This document shows, one piece after another, positions 45,201 through 54,388 of a stretch of DNA of 64,000 bases. The DNA is from Bombyx mori. Its lineage: Eukaryota; Arthropoda; Insecta; Lepidoptera; Bombycidae. The position numbers and the translations under genes are program-made. Each line of letters begins with the position of its first letter. Position 1 is the first letter of the stretch. Location of the stretch: contig NC_085123.1 in the NCBI RefSeq assembly GCF_030269925.1, positions 2,480,001 through 2,544,000 of the forward strand. The letters run 5' to 3'. The notes under the pieces were generated by a model, which saw only the letters and a program-made list of their open reading frames with translations, was not told the origin of the DNA and did no database searches.

Positions 45201-48200
45201 AGTAGTATTAGTTCCGAAGACTCTAGAATATTCTCGTACTGCGCCAGTTTTGATTAGGGCTTAGACCCTGAGCACTTCTGCTATCCAACATTTGACCTTA
45301 GGAACGTAAGGAATTCAAAGTCTTACCAAGGTGATTTTTCCATATCTAGTACCTATCTTTCTCCTTGTACAAGTGACAGCTACATCAGGGAGCTTTGAAT
45401 TAGGTCCACTAGACTATTGGCTTTTTTGGTATAGTAAGAGTTAGCATGGTAAGAATTAGAACAACATCGACTCCAGATAAAAATAGTTACGTTATAAAAG
45501 AGTTTCCTGTAGGGCTCCAATCGACGGCAGTGATGCTGCAGATGGCTACAAATCTGTTACACAAACAGGAACATTCAGCCACCCACTTGCTCATCGCGTT
45601 GTTGTGAATCTCCGTTATCTGGTTGTCAGTGCCAAGCTGTAGTCGAATCATGAAGAACACAAAAAATTAAATAGCATTAGTTAATTTTGAAACTGACAGC
45701 AAATTTGCCGAAATGTAATTTAAATTCGTGTCCATTCCTAATTTCTACTAATAAGTTATCTGATTTTGATACGAAGGAAATACCTCTGTTGATTATCCTC
45801 TTGTTTATTTATTAGTAAATACATCCAATCTGAATCTTAATTTTAATCTCATCAATAAATAATGCACATGGCCATATAATCTTCTTCTTTATTTCAACCT
45901 TATCCCACTAGATGGGGTTGGCACAGCGATTTTTTGTATTCCATTCGCTTCTATAAGCCGTCCTTTCAACACTCACTCTTCTCTATCTCATATCATTGCC
46001 TTGTAATAACAAAATTAAATAAATTAGCAATAAGAAAATCTTACCAGTAAGAGTTCTCCTCTAGGATCAAACTTGCAGCATTGTATTTCATATTGCGTAA
46101 AACCCTGGTTGGTAAGGCTTTGAGTGCGCCAGCTCCATTTATGGTAGTTCCTGCCCAGAGCTGCCACCAGAATGTTATCACTGCTCCAGTCCAAAAGCTC
46201 TGGAACTGAGGAAGTCAAGCAAGATATGTTTTGCATCAAAAGCTGTGTGAGAGTAAAATTAAAAAAGTGTTTGAGAAACTTCTTTTTGACCAAATATTGC
46301 CGTCGTTATTATTAGCCAATTAACATCTGTTTTCAGCGACTCTATGCCAAAATCCAGATTTATCGAAACACAGTGGCCAACATTAACACTTTGTAGACTT
46401 AGAATTTTCATGTTGGAATAGGATCATATACCAAGTATTTTTTAAACAAATTGTAAGCAGGCAGGCTTAAGGTATGTAGCAACATGATCATACTATTTCT
46501 GGCATTGGCGATGCACGTAGGCTTTGGTGACCGTTTCGTACCAAGAGGGCAGTATGCCTCTGTGTTTTCGAAATCAATATGAATATACAACTATGAAAGG
46601 TAAGGTTTAAAATTATGGCGATAATACTTCCATGCACGGAACGTGGCGAAGTAAAATCAGCGTTCAAACCAAAGTAAATAAATTAAATTCAGGACGTAAT
46701 CATTTTCACTGGTTATAAAATTAATTGTGAATGCGGCACGCAAAAGTAATATTGACGATTGATCTTTTACATTAGCACAAAACACCACTTAGTTTCGCTC
46801 GCTTACCCACAACGTGGGTGTTTGACCAACTAAATTATGACTGGCGCTTTTTTTCTTCAAGCATGTATTCAAAGAGTATTTGAACTTTTGTTAGAATATT
46901 GTGATTTTTCGGAAATAGGTGTGTGGGAATGATGTTTTATTGAACGCATGATATGATGGATGCAAGTTGATGTTTGTGAACGCAGTGGTATATCGAGAAT
47001 GGAAGGGGATGACGTGTGAGATGACAGAATGACAGATGGATGAACGACGACGAACGAAGCACGAGCACGACGGAACAATTAAAATTTATATTAATTGTAT
47101 TGAAATAAAACGTGGAAGTAGTAAACGCGAAACTTTTATTAATTGTCTGAAGCCTGCATCCCACATTTTGGGGGCTTCGTCCGGGATCGGCCAAAAGAAA
47201 AGGCAAGTAATAATAATTGTTTCGACGCCATTACGAGAAACAAACAACGCGTCAATTGTACGAATATACACACGACGTATTTAAATCTTCATTGTGTACG
47301 ACGATCACAAAAGATTAATACACGAGGATGGCAAGACGACGATCAAAAAGCCAGTCCTTCGATGACGACGACAGTATTTTCGATCGACCAACGCGTGGTG
47401 GAATGTTTCACTTAACGGAGAATATCATCAGGAAGTTTGACGGCAAAGACAAAACTTATGCTGTAACAAAGTGGATACAAGATATAGAGGAAAATGGTGA
47501 CATATTCGAGTGGACACCAAAGCAACGGTTATTAGTGGCTCGACGGTCATTAACCGGCACGGCAGCTTTGTGGTTAAATTCTGAAAAAACGTTTCCATGC
47601 TGGGATACTTTAAAGATAGCCATCAGTAAGGAGTTCCCTGACACCATAGACGCCAAGACTATTCACGAAATGATGAGTGCTAAAAAGAAAAAGTCAAATG
47701 AATCATGCATTGACTACATGTTTGCCATGAAAGAGCTTGGACGCCGAGGCAAAATGGCGGACTACGTGGCTATAAAATATGTTGTAGATGGCATACAAGA
47801 TCAAGAAATAAATAAAATAATGCTATATGGAGTCACAACGTACGCTGAATTAAAGGAGAAATTAAAAATATACGAGATTTTGAAAGAAAAAATGAAGAAA
47901 GAACCTATTCACGGAAAAGAGCAGAAAATTACTAATACAAGAGAATGGTCATCAAAAGTTCGATGTTATAGCTGTGGAGAAAAGAGTCATAAAAGTGAAG
48001 ATTGCCCGAAAAAGATGCAAGGAAAAAAGTGTTTCAACTGCAACGTGTTCGGCCATATTTCTTCACAATGTCCGGCAAAGGCGGAAGCGTCATCGGCTAC
48101 GGCTAGCAGCGCGAGAACAGAGCAGCAACCGAAACGCACGTATATCGCTACGACGCAGGAGGGCGCGAACACAATTTTCGAAAATCAATCTAACGAAGTT

Positions 48201-51200
48201 CACAACGCTATGAATGCTGTGATTGGCTCTGCGAACAGTACGGTGCGCGACAAATGTCATAACAGTGAGGTTGACATTTTAAAAGTAAATAAAGAATGTA
48301 AAGTGTTGAAAAAAACTTTGAAATTAGTAAAATTGTGTAATAATAACGAAATTCATGCATTAATTGATACTGGTAGTGAAGTTAATTTAGTAACCATGGA
48401 CTATTATGAGCAAATAGGCTCTCCGACGTGTTTTAAAAATGTAAACACAGTTCTTACCGGTTTAGGCTCATCAAAGGTAATATCAACTGAACAATTTAAA
48501 ACAAACATTGAAATCGACGGCTACACGTATCGTGATATAATATTTTATGTGATTCCTAGAGACAGTATACCTATTAAAGTGATATTGGGACATGAATTTT
48601 TAAGAAATGTTATTACAGTTATGAAAGATGGTTTGGTATGGATGAAACCAAATGATTGGTTGTTTAAGGTAAATTGTTTTCCATGTTCTATTGACATTGT
48701 AGGTCATGTTATGAATGAAAATGTGAGGAATGAAGTGACTAGGTTAGTAGATGAATATCGGCCATGTCAAACTAAAGAGGCTCCCATTGAGTTGAAAATC
48801 ACACTTAAAGACGACATCCCAGTGGCTCAACGACCACGACGCATCTCACCAAAAGAACAGGATGAGGTAGATAAACAGGTTAAGGAGTGGCTGGAACAAG
48901 GAGTTATTCGGGTAAGCTTTTCTGAATATACTAGCCCAATTGTTCTTGTCAGAAAGGATAAGCAGTTTGAATTTAACAATGAACATAGATTAGTTTTCAA
49001 TATGCTTAAGGAAAAGTTGACCAGTAATCCTGTATTGAAAATTTATGAACCAAAAGCAGAAACAGAACTTCATACAGATGCCTCAAGTATAGCATATGCG
49101 GCTATATTATTACAGAAAGATGACAACAGTGAACTACATCCAGTACATTATATGAGCAAGCGAACAACTGACGCTGAGAGTAAATATACAAGTTATGAGC
49201 TAGAAGCTTTGGCTATAATAGAAGGTATAAAGAAGTTTAGACATTATTTATACGGAAAGCATTTTAAGATAGTTACAGACTGCAAAGCTTTTCAAATGAC
49301 ACTGAATAAAAAAGATCTAGCAATGAGTACGAGAGTGGCACGATGGATATTGTTCTTACAAGATTATGATTTCACTATTGAACATCGTGAAGGTTCGAAG
49401 ATGAAACACACAGATGCTCTAAGCCGAAACCCATATGTAGCTCTTATATTTTCAGACCTACATAGTGATTTAAGACGTGCGCAAGAGAGTGACAACGGAT
49501 TAAATGCAATTATAAATATTCTGAGAGATGGTAAACTATATAATGACTTTTATTTGCAAGGATTACTCTGCAAGGGACCACAACATTGTTTGGTTGTACC
49601 ACAGAAGATGGAAATTGAAATTATTAAGAGGGCGCATGATAATGGTCATTTTTCAAAGAAGAAAACATTGGAATTGATTAATAAGGATTATTACATACCA
49701 AAATTAGAGAAAAAGATTGAGGATTATATTGCTACATGCATACCTTGTCTGTTAGCATCCCGTAAAGAAGGTAAACGAGAAGGATTTTTGAATCCCATAG
49801 AAAAGGGTGACACACCATTACATACACTTCACCTGGACCACATTGGACCACTTACGGAGACACGTAAGCAATATAATTACATATTGACTATTGTTGACGC
49901 ATTCACCAAGTTTGTATGGTTGTTCCCTACAAAGAGTACATCTACCCAAGAAGTGTTAAATAAGCTGGAAATACATCAACAAGTATTTGGTAATCCTATA
50001 AGAATTATTTCAGATAGAGGGACTGCATTTACGAGTAACGATTTTGCACAGTACTGTAAAGAGGAAGAAATAGAGCATGTAAAAATAACAACAGGGGTTC
50101 CCAGAGGAAACGGTCAGGTTGAAAGGGTTCATAGAACAATAATTTCAGTACTGACAAAACTTTCAGTTGAGAAACCTACATTGTGGTATAAGTTGGTAAG
50201 CAGAGTTCAAAGAGCACTCAACAGTACTTACCACAGGAGTATAAATAGTACCCCATTTCAATTACTCTTTGGAATAAAAATGAAGAGGAAAGAAGATATT
50301 CAATTACTGGACCTTTTGATGGAAGAAGAAAGACACAATTTCATTGACAGTAGAGAAGAACTTAGGAAGGAAGCGAAGAAACAAATATTTAAAGTACAAG
50401 AAGAAAATAGAAGAAATTACAACAAGAAAATGAAAGAATGTACTATATACAAGGAAGGCGACTTAGTAGCTGTGAAAAGGACTCAGTTTGGTACAGGAAT
50501 GAAACTGAAACCAAAGTTTTTGGGACCATATCGAATAGTAAAGGTCAAAAGAAAGAATAGATACAATGTTGAGAAGGCTGACGCACAAGTTGAAGGCCCT
50601 AACAAGACTACTACATCTGCTGATTTTATGAAAAAGTGGCCTGATTACTTAAGTGACTGAATAAACAGAAAGGATGAGTTCAAGATTGGTAGTATGAAAG
50701 GATGAGTGAATTATATTGTTAACCCTAGTTATAGTTCTATTATGTTACATTTATTAGCATACGATGTTCTAATATCCTTTTATCATAAGATGAGTTTTGT
50801 TTTTTTTTAAGTTAGTTTTGTTGTAATATGTTCAGTCTTTAGTCATATGATGTTAATGTAATAGTTGTTAATTGTTTTGTTTAAGAATGATTTATAACTT
50901 TTTGTATAACTTTCTCTATGTTTTAAGATGTTAGTGTTATAAAAAGGTAACTCTGAGGACAGACTTACGTGCAGGACGGCCGAATGTGGGAATGATGTTT
51001 TATTGAACGCATGATATGATGGATGCAAGTTGATGTTTGTGAACGCAGTGGTATATCGAGAATGGAAGGGGATGACGTGTGAGATGACAGAATGACAGAT
51101 GGATGAACGACGACGAACGAAGCACGAGCACGACGGAACAATTAAAATTTATATTAATTGTATTGAAATAAAACGTGGAAGTAGTAAACGCGAAACTTTT

Positions 51201-52531
51201 ATTAATTGTCTGAAGCCTGCATCCCACAGGTGTATGAAACCGTTTTATTTTTGGATGGTGGAAGGGTAATCATGGCCTTTCTAACTTCACCAGGGGTGGG
51301 CGAGCACGGGTTCAGCCAGAAGTGGAATTGGTTAATAGCTGCCTAAGCTCCTCCGAATGAAACCTAACATCCCAAGAGCAGTTCCTTCGCGAATGTATCT
51401 TCAAAAAAATGAAAACCTTTGGCCACAATTGGGTCTTATAAACTTCGACTTGGTACCCAAGACCCTATTGCAGAACCGTTTGGTCATTGTATCGTTGAAA
51501 CTATCTTCCCACGGCGTTCCTCTTCGTGAGCTACAAATCAATAGCTGACGAGTGGTCAAGTTAAATTGATAAACCATAGTCAAAACATTGAGCTGTTTCT
51601 AAGATCAACTGACAGAATTTCATAACTACTGCCTCATATGAGAGATTAAAATAATGTAAAATGTACACAAAGCATAGCTGTATGTCGGTAGATCCAATAT
51701 GCTGTCGGCTGAAGTGAGGTATCTACGTTTTCTGGGCACGCAGGGCCAGGCTTGAGCTCTGTACCCGTCAGGTATCGACTGGTTACAATCATGAGCTTTC
51801 AAGGGTTCCAAACCGAAAGCTTCATCTAAATATTCAGCATATTTCTTCCGTTGTAAGTATTCTGAACTCTGAAAAGATCAGGTGGTCATGATAATGGTTT
51901 TAGTATTATTGCGAAGGTTGTTTTGTACTCTAGTAGTTTTGTTCCCAGACACAAAAGTCAGGTCCGAAATGATCAAATGGCGATAGATTCTTCTAGAGTA
52001 ATTCATTTAGAAAAAGAGTAATACATAGTCTGAAGTTCATTGAATTGATGCAATATCAATTTTAGTCTACGACAAATATTACCCAATTTCCATTTTAATA
52101 AGCTAAAAATGGTTTTGTCCAAAAATACACAAGAGTCTGACGAAAATAATAATTTTTTCATTGCATAAGAAATGAGCAAACAAATTTGTGTAAATAGTTT
52201 GATATTATTCAGTATCCTGACCCAAATGTCGCCAGTGTAAGCTGAGGGTATTTTCCAAAGAGCGCGACTTTTAATCTCGGCCAGTTGTTCCCTGGGTAGA
52301 ACGAACCTATCCACTCGGGGTCGCCGCCTATTCAACTGGAACAAAATGTTTTTACGTGAATACGAGGGCGATACTGCGAAACATAACTAGTTTTCACTAT
52401 AACATTAGTCGAAATACTGGGAATAGTTGAAAAACATAACGATTAGCGAGCTGCTCATTCCGCGGACCATCAGTGAAATTCTTCGAAGTTGCGCACCGAG
52501 CTTGGCGGTTTCTGGGAAACTGCGCAGTCAT
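42080..52531 (-). CDS. cortex: cortex: Cdc20/Fizzy-family WD40 protein (gene span, nine exons)
   Basis: Exons, in order: 52531-52418 (tentative), 52335-52222, 51868-51667, 46205-46045, 45636-45491, 45091-44884, 44462-44264, 42937-42794, 42219-42080. Every junction from 52335 on has AG/GT ends and matching phase, giving about 438 residues plus ~38 if the first exon is right. Family marks: a C-box-like DRFVLPR, LLDWSSDN at the propeller entry, VDWSPTGNSF, VKALSWHPW across an exon joint, and FSPDGTKLATATADEDLIIW near the end. Cdc20-type proteins recruit substrates to the anaphase-promoting complex; Drosophila Cortex acts in female meiosis, and in Lepidoptera the cortex locus maps to wing-colour variation. 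Divergence from canonical Fizzy favours cortex over fzy or fzr. A large antisense LTR element sits in the third intron. The C-terminus ends Met-Arg rather than the usual Ile-Arg. Confidence 0.85.
42248..42486 (+). repeat. Bm1-type SINE, short class, in the last cortex intron
   Basis: Starts 'tactggtggtaggacgtctt' 28 bp from the acceptor-side boundary of the last cortex exon and ends 'gagctcttccaacaacttaa'. Antisense to cortex. Confidence 0.85.
42794..42937 (-). CDS. cortex: cortex exon, WD40 repeat
   Basis: Acceptor 'atccattttag|AAC', donor 'AAGCTTG|gtaagg', 144 bp, phase 1 at both ends. Encodes SQLVVMSGPDKVVDQWGEE and RTMVFSPDGTKL. Confidence 0.88.
43911..44147 (+). repeat. Bm1-type SINE, short class, in a cortex intron
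   Basis: 'tactggtggtaagacttctt' to 'cacacatataagcaataaat'. Lies in the 1326-bp intron between 44264 and 42937, antisense to the gene. Confidence 0.85.
44264..44462 (-). CDS. cortex: cortex exon, WD40 repeats
   Basis: Acceptor 'cgatattcag|GCT', donor 'AACCCGG|gtacgg', 199 bp, phase 0 in and 1 out. Encodes ALSWHPWRSALLGVGAVTS and AHVAVWDAPTS, closely following the A.W.PW....LATGGG blade of Fizzy. Confidence 0.9.
44884..45091 (-). CDS. cortex: cortex exon, WD40 repeats
   Basis: Acceptor 'aatctctcag|GGGA', donor 'GTTAAG|gtaacg', 208 bp, phase 2 in and 0 out. Encodes GCSRGVLVSYTRTGDMLGW and VRVSPDARYVAAAAVNG. GC-rich compared with the introns, as coding DNA here is. Confidence 0.88.
45491..45636 (-). 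CDS. cortex: cortex exon, WD40 repeat
   Basis: Acceptor 'attcgactacag|CTT', donor 'ATAAC|gtaact', 146 bp, phase 0 in and 2 out. Encodes LGTDNQITEIHNN and ITAVDWSPTGNSF, a WD-repeat strand pattern. Confidence 0.8.
45884..46005. repeat. RTE-type LINE scrap in a cortex intron
   Basis: 'ccttatcccactagatgggg' and 'ttggcacagc' resemble a recurrent lepidopteran LINE segment. Orientation and limits are unsure. Confidence 0.4.
46045..46205 (-). CDS. cortex: cortex exon, start of WD40 propeller
   Basis: Acceptor 'gacttcctcag|TTCC', donor 'TTACTG|gtaaga', 161 bp, phase 1 in and 0 out. Encodes PELLDWSSDNILVAALGRNY and HKWSW, the hallmark LLDWS...V..A.LG..Y.W entry blade of the Cdc20 family, then QCCKFDPRGELLL. 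Confidence 0.9.
46922..47165 (+). repeat. Left (5') LTR
   Basis: TGTGGGAATGATG...GCATCCCACA. A poly(A)-signal-like 'gaaataaaacg' lies at about 47101. No clear TATA box was seen. Confidence 0.93.
47169..47187 (+). other. tRNA-Pro-type primer-binding site
   Basis: TGGGGGCTTCGTCCGGGAT begins three bases after the LTR. It is complementary to the conserved 3' end of tRNA-Pro (PBS TGGGGGCTCGTCCGGGAT) apart from one extra T. Confidence 0.75.
47328..50660 (+). CDS. Gag-Pol polyprotein with the reverse-transcriptase core missing
   Basis: An open frame of 1110 codons. Gag: residues 1-~250, ending in two CCHC knuckles (CYSCGEKSHKSEDC at 213, CFNCNVFGHISSQC at 235) that bind RNA. Protease: ALIDTGSEVN with catalytic Asp347. 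The polymerase begins (EWLEQGVIRVSFSEYTSPIV) but at about residue 543 it passes directly from LVRK into KQFEFNNEHR, which belongs after the RT. The palm with its YxDD box is absent, in frame. RNase H follows (HTDAS, Asp584), then integrase with an HHCC finger (His770...IPC) and D,D35E at Asp837, Asp896 and Glu932. Normal elements of this layout are roughly 200 residues longer. The start is the first ATG after the PBS. It could supply Gag, protease and integrase but not copy RNA itself. Confidence 0.93.
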   Translation: MARRRSKSQSFDDDDSIFDRPTRGGMFHLTENIIRKFDGKDKTYAVTKWIQDIEENGDIFEWTPKQRLLVARRSLTGTAALWLNSEKTFPCWDTLKIAISKEFPDTIDAKTIHEMMSAKKKKSNESCIDYMFAMKELGRRGKMADYVAIKYVVDGIQDQEINKIMLYGVTTYAELKEKLKIYEILKEKMKKEPIHGKEQKITNTREWSSKVRCYSCGEKSHKSEDCPKKMQGKKCFNCNVFGHISSQCPAKAEASSATASSARTEQQPKRTYIATTQEGANTIFENQSNEVHNAMNAVIGSANSTVRDKCHNSEVDILKVNKECKVLKKTLKLVKLCNNNEIHALIDTGSEVNLVTMDYYEQIGSPTCFKNVNTVLTGLGSSKVISTEQFKTNIEIDGYTYRDIIFYVIPRDSIPIKVILGHEFLRNVITVMKDGLVWMKPNDWLFKVNCFPCSIDIVGHVMNENVRNEVTRLVDEYRPCQTKEAPIELKITLKDDIPVAQRPRRISPKEQDEVDKQVKEWLEQGVIRVSFSEYTSPIVLVRKDKQFEFNNEHRLVFNMLKEKLTSNPVLKIYEPKAETELHTDASSIAYAAILLQKDDNSELHPVHYMSKRTTDAESKYTSYELEALAIIEGIKKFRHYLYGKHFKIVTDCKAFQMTLNKKDLAMSTRVARWILFLQDYDFTIEHREGSKMKHTDALSRNPYVALIFSDLHSDLRRAQESDNGLNAIINILRDGKLYNDFYLQGLLCKGPQHCLVVPQKMEIEIIKRAHDNGHFSKKKTLELINKDYYIPKLEKKIEDYIATCIPCLLASRKEGKREGFLNPIEKGDTPLHTLHLDHIGPLTETRKQYNYILTIVDAFTKFVWLFPTKSTSTQEVLNKLEIHQQVFGNPIRIISDRGTAFTSNDFAQYCKEEEIEHVKITTGVPRGNGQVERVHRTIISVLTKLSVEKPTLWYKLVSRVQRALNSTYHRSINSTPFQLLFGIKMKRKEDIQLLDLLMEEERHNFIDSREELRKEAKKQIFKVQEENRRNYNKKMKECTIYKEGDLVAVKRTQFGTGMKLKPKFLGPYRIVKVKRKNRYNVEKADAQVEGPNKTTTSADFMKKWPDYLSD
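50661..50984. other. 3' untranslated part of the LTR element
   Basis: Between the Gag-Pol stop and the right LTR. No env-type ORF, only AT-rich sequence. Confidence 0.6.
50985..51228 (+). repeat. Right (3') LTR
   Basis: Same 244 bp as the left LTR by eye. The bases just before it ('gtgcaggacggccgaa') do not form a good polypurine tract. Confidence 0.93.
51243..51398 (-). repeat. Jockey LINE 3' UTR fragment in a cortex intron
   Basis: Matches the UTR at 5210-5350 and 37670-37820 ('ggcctttctaacttcaccag', 'gggtggg', 'ccttcgcgaatgtatctt'). Same strand as cortex. Confidence 0.65.
51667..51868 (-). CDS. cortex: cortex exon before the large intron
   Basis: Acceptor 'atcttttcag|AGT', donor 'CTTTGT|gtacat', 202 bp, phase 0 in and 1 out. 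Encodes YLQRKKYAEYLDEAFG and PRKRRYLTSADSILDLPTYS, the stretch that leads into the WD40 propeller in Fizzy proteins. The 5461-bp intron that follows contains the LTR retrotransposon. Confidence 0.85.
52222..52335 (-). CDS. cortex: cortex exon with C-box-like motif
   Basis: Acceptor 'ttttgttccag|TTG', donor 'ATTTGG|gtcagg', 114 bp, phase 0 at both ends. Contains RRRPRVDRFVLPRE, corresponding to the C-box (DR-F/Y-I-P-x-R) by which Cdc20/Cdh1 contact the APC/C; here Pro is shifted by one place. Confidence 0.75.
52418..52531 (-). CDS. cortex: cortex, candidate first coding exon
   Basis: ATG at 52531 opens 38 codons (MTAQFPRNRQ...) to a donor CCA|GTATTT, in phase 0, which matches the next exon. 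The intron would be only 82 bp. I recognise no motif in this stretch and other first exons may exist further upstream, so this is a proposal. Confidence 0.35.
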
Positions 52532-52640
52532 GTATGGATGCGTGGCGTACCAAGCCGCCTGAACGTTGTTTATTTATCAATTTCTAGAATTTGACGGGAA
52601 CGAGACAAAAACGAAACGGTCAAGTTAAACTGTCGCCAAT
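52532..52640 (-). promoter_or_regulatory. Probable cortex 5' leader/promoter region
   Basis: The GC content rises just before the candidate first ATG. No TATA box is visible; the transcription start cannot be fixed from sequence alone. Confidence 0.25.
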
Positions 52641-53490
52641 TTATGTTCGGGTTCTGTACGTTATTTTATTATATAGATACACAAACGATACAAATGATAA
52701 TGAGATGATTTTTTTTTAATTGATATTAAATTTAATAAAAGTTTATTTATCATGTTCTATATTAGTTTTTATTTTATTTTATTTTCGTTTCGTGTTATCA
52801 TTTGCCTTAGTAAACTTACATGCTAATAGTTACATGCTAATAGGCATTGCAAATGCGCGCCAATAATATTTTATGTTGCATTCACATGTCAAAGTTTTGT
52901 TGACAAATTTCTTTTTTTTTATTAAAATTGCAATGAACATCTATTTTAAAGCCTTTCACTTAAAAAGAGATTTGTTACTGAAAAAGTCACACGGAACTCC
53001 ATTAAATTAAATTGATTTTAACACAATGTCTTATGGCAAATGCATTAATATGTACTAAGCATAATTGCGTACGCAAGTTAATAGTTATTTTTATGTATAT
53101 AAGTTAGAAATGGGGTTAATTAATGGTGTTTTTTTTTACTAGCTTTGCAGACTTTGAAAATTTAAAAACGTAATGTATTCGTTTACAGTTCGCAGTCAAT
53201 TTTTATTGTCAGTCAATGATTGGCTGCCAAGAGGTGAGGTTGGGGCAAATTTGAGACGATCCGAGAGGGACTAGACTTAGAAACAAGGTATTTATATAAT
53301 GTAGTATTTCATATTTTGTATATTACAGATACGACTCAGAGCACCTTTTGTCGCGGGCTAATATTAAATTACTAATATGATAAACTGTAAAGTATCCGAA
53401 AATTAAATAATAGTTTAAAAAATCTAACAAACTACGCTTTTATAGAAAATCCAACTAAAGAATTGAACATAAATTTTAATAAATTTTATT
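52641..53490. other. No gene recognised
   Basis: AT-rich. A 'tttactagctttgcagactt' near 53137 resembles the CTAG end of a Helitron-like element. Confidence 0.3.
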
Positions 53491-53661
53491 AAAAATAGTG
53501 CAAGAAACAATGTTTTTATTGTAAAAAAGCGTGGGTGCTTTTCAGGATATTATCAAAATAACCCTTGTACTCATATCTTTTCATAAAATATTTATAACTA
53601 TTGATACCATGCACCCCACGCATTTTTTACAATACAATCATTTTTTCTTGCACTATTTTTA
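53491..53661. repeat. ~50-bp inverted repeat
   Basis: Left arm 53491-53539 ('aaaaatagtgcaagaaacaa'...'gcgtgggtgc') is nearly the reverse complement of 53611-53661 ('gcaccccacgcattttttac'...'cttgcactattttt'), with a loop of about 70 bp. Confidence 0.75.
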
Positions 53662-54388
53662 ATTGTAATTTTTTAAAATTTATTTTCTATTTTTTTTTCT
53701 CCATTTTTTTATCATATTGGATTGTCATCTGTCCTTAATAAGTATACCAAATTTCGAGTTAATCCGAAGTTTTGAAGGGGTTCAAAATTATGTTCAAAGA
53801 CTCGGCTACAAACATACATACGTCTGAAGCTAATAAAAGCGTATTAATAATAAATCATATATTATATTAAACCGTGAAACTGCAGTAAGCGTGTAAGTAA
53901 GTTCATGTTATTTAGATGTGTCTCAATATTTTTTGGTACTATGACAAACCATATTTAGAAATCACCTCGATTATAACCCTTGTACTCATATCTTTTCATA
54001 AAATATTTATAACTATTGATACCATGCATCCCACGCATTTTTTACAATACAATCATTTTTTCTTGCACTATTTTTAATTGTAATTTTTTAAAATTTATTT
54101 TATATTTTTTTTTTCCATTTTTTTATCATATTGGATTGTCATCTGTCCTTAATAAGTATACCAAATTTCGAGTTAATCCGAAGTTTTGAAGGGGTTCAAA
54201 ATTATGTTCAAAGACTCGGCTACAAACATACATACGTCTGAAGCTAATAAAAGCGTATTAATAATAAATCATATATTATATTAAACCGTGAAACTGCAGT
54301 AAGCGTGTAAGTAAGTTCATGTTATTTAGATGTGTTTCAATATTTTTTGGTACTATGACAAACCATATTTAGAAATCACCTCGATTAT
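53561..54388. repeat. 415-bp tandem duplication
   Basis: 'acccttgtactcatatcttt' starts each unit (53561 and 53976) and 'aaatcacctcgattat' ends each. Only about four differences were noted over 413 bp, so the event is young. ATAACCC at the joint suggests microhomology. The second unit carries an extra copy of the right arm of the inverted repeat (54025-54076). Confidence 0.9.

Larger units (their letters stand above)
46922..51228 (+). mobile_element. Ty3/gypsy LTR retrotransposon with identical LTRs, antisense within cortex
   Basis: The two LTRs of 244 bp (46922-47165 and 50985-51228) begin TG and end CA and read as identical. GGTG lies directly outside both ends (46918-46921 and 51229-51232), a 4-bp target duplication. 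A primer-binding site follows the left LTR and a single Gag-Pol frame runs 47328-50660. Total length is 4307 bp. Identical LTRs mean a recent insertion. The integrase sequence resembles the Mdg3/blastopia style of Ty3/gypsy elements, a tentative placement. The host intron would be about 1.15 kb without it. Confidence 0.95.

Noticed and set aside
47036..47415. ORFs over the left LTR and leader of the LTR element
   Set aside because: They do not join the Gag frame and are repeated only where the LTR is repeated.
51401..51583. 60-codon ORF between LINE tail and cortex exon
   Set aside because: No acceptor/donor pair in phase with the neighbouring cortex exons, and no WD40 pattern; the flanking exons join correctly without it.
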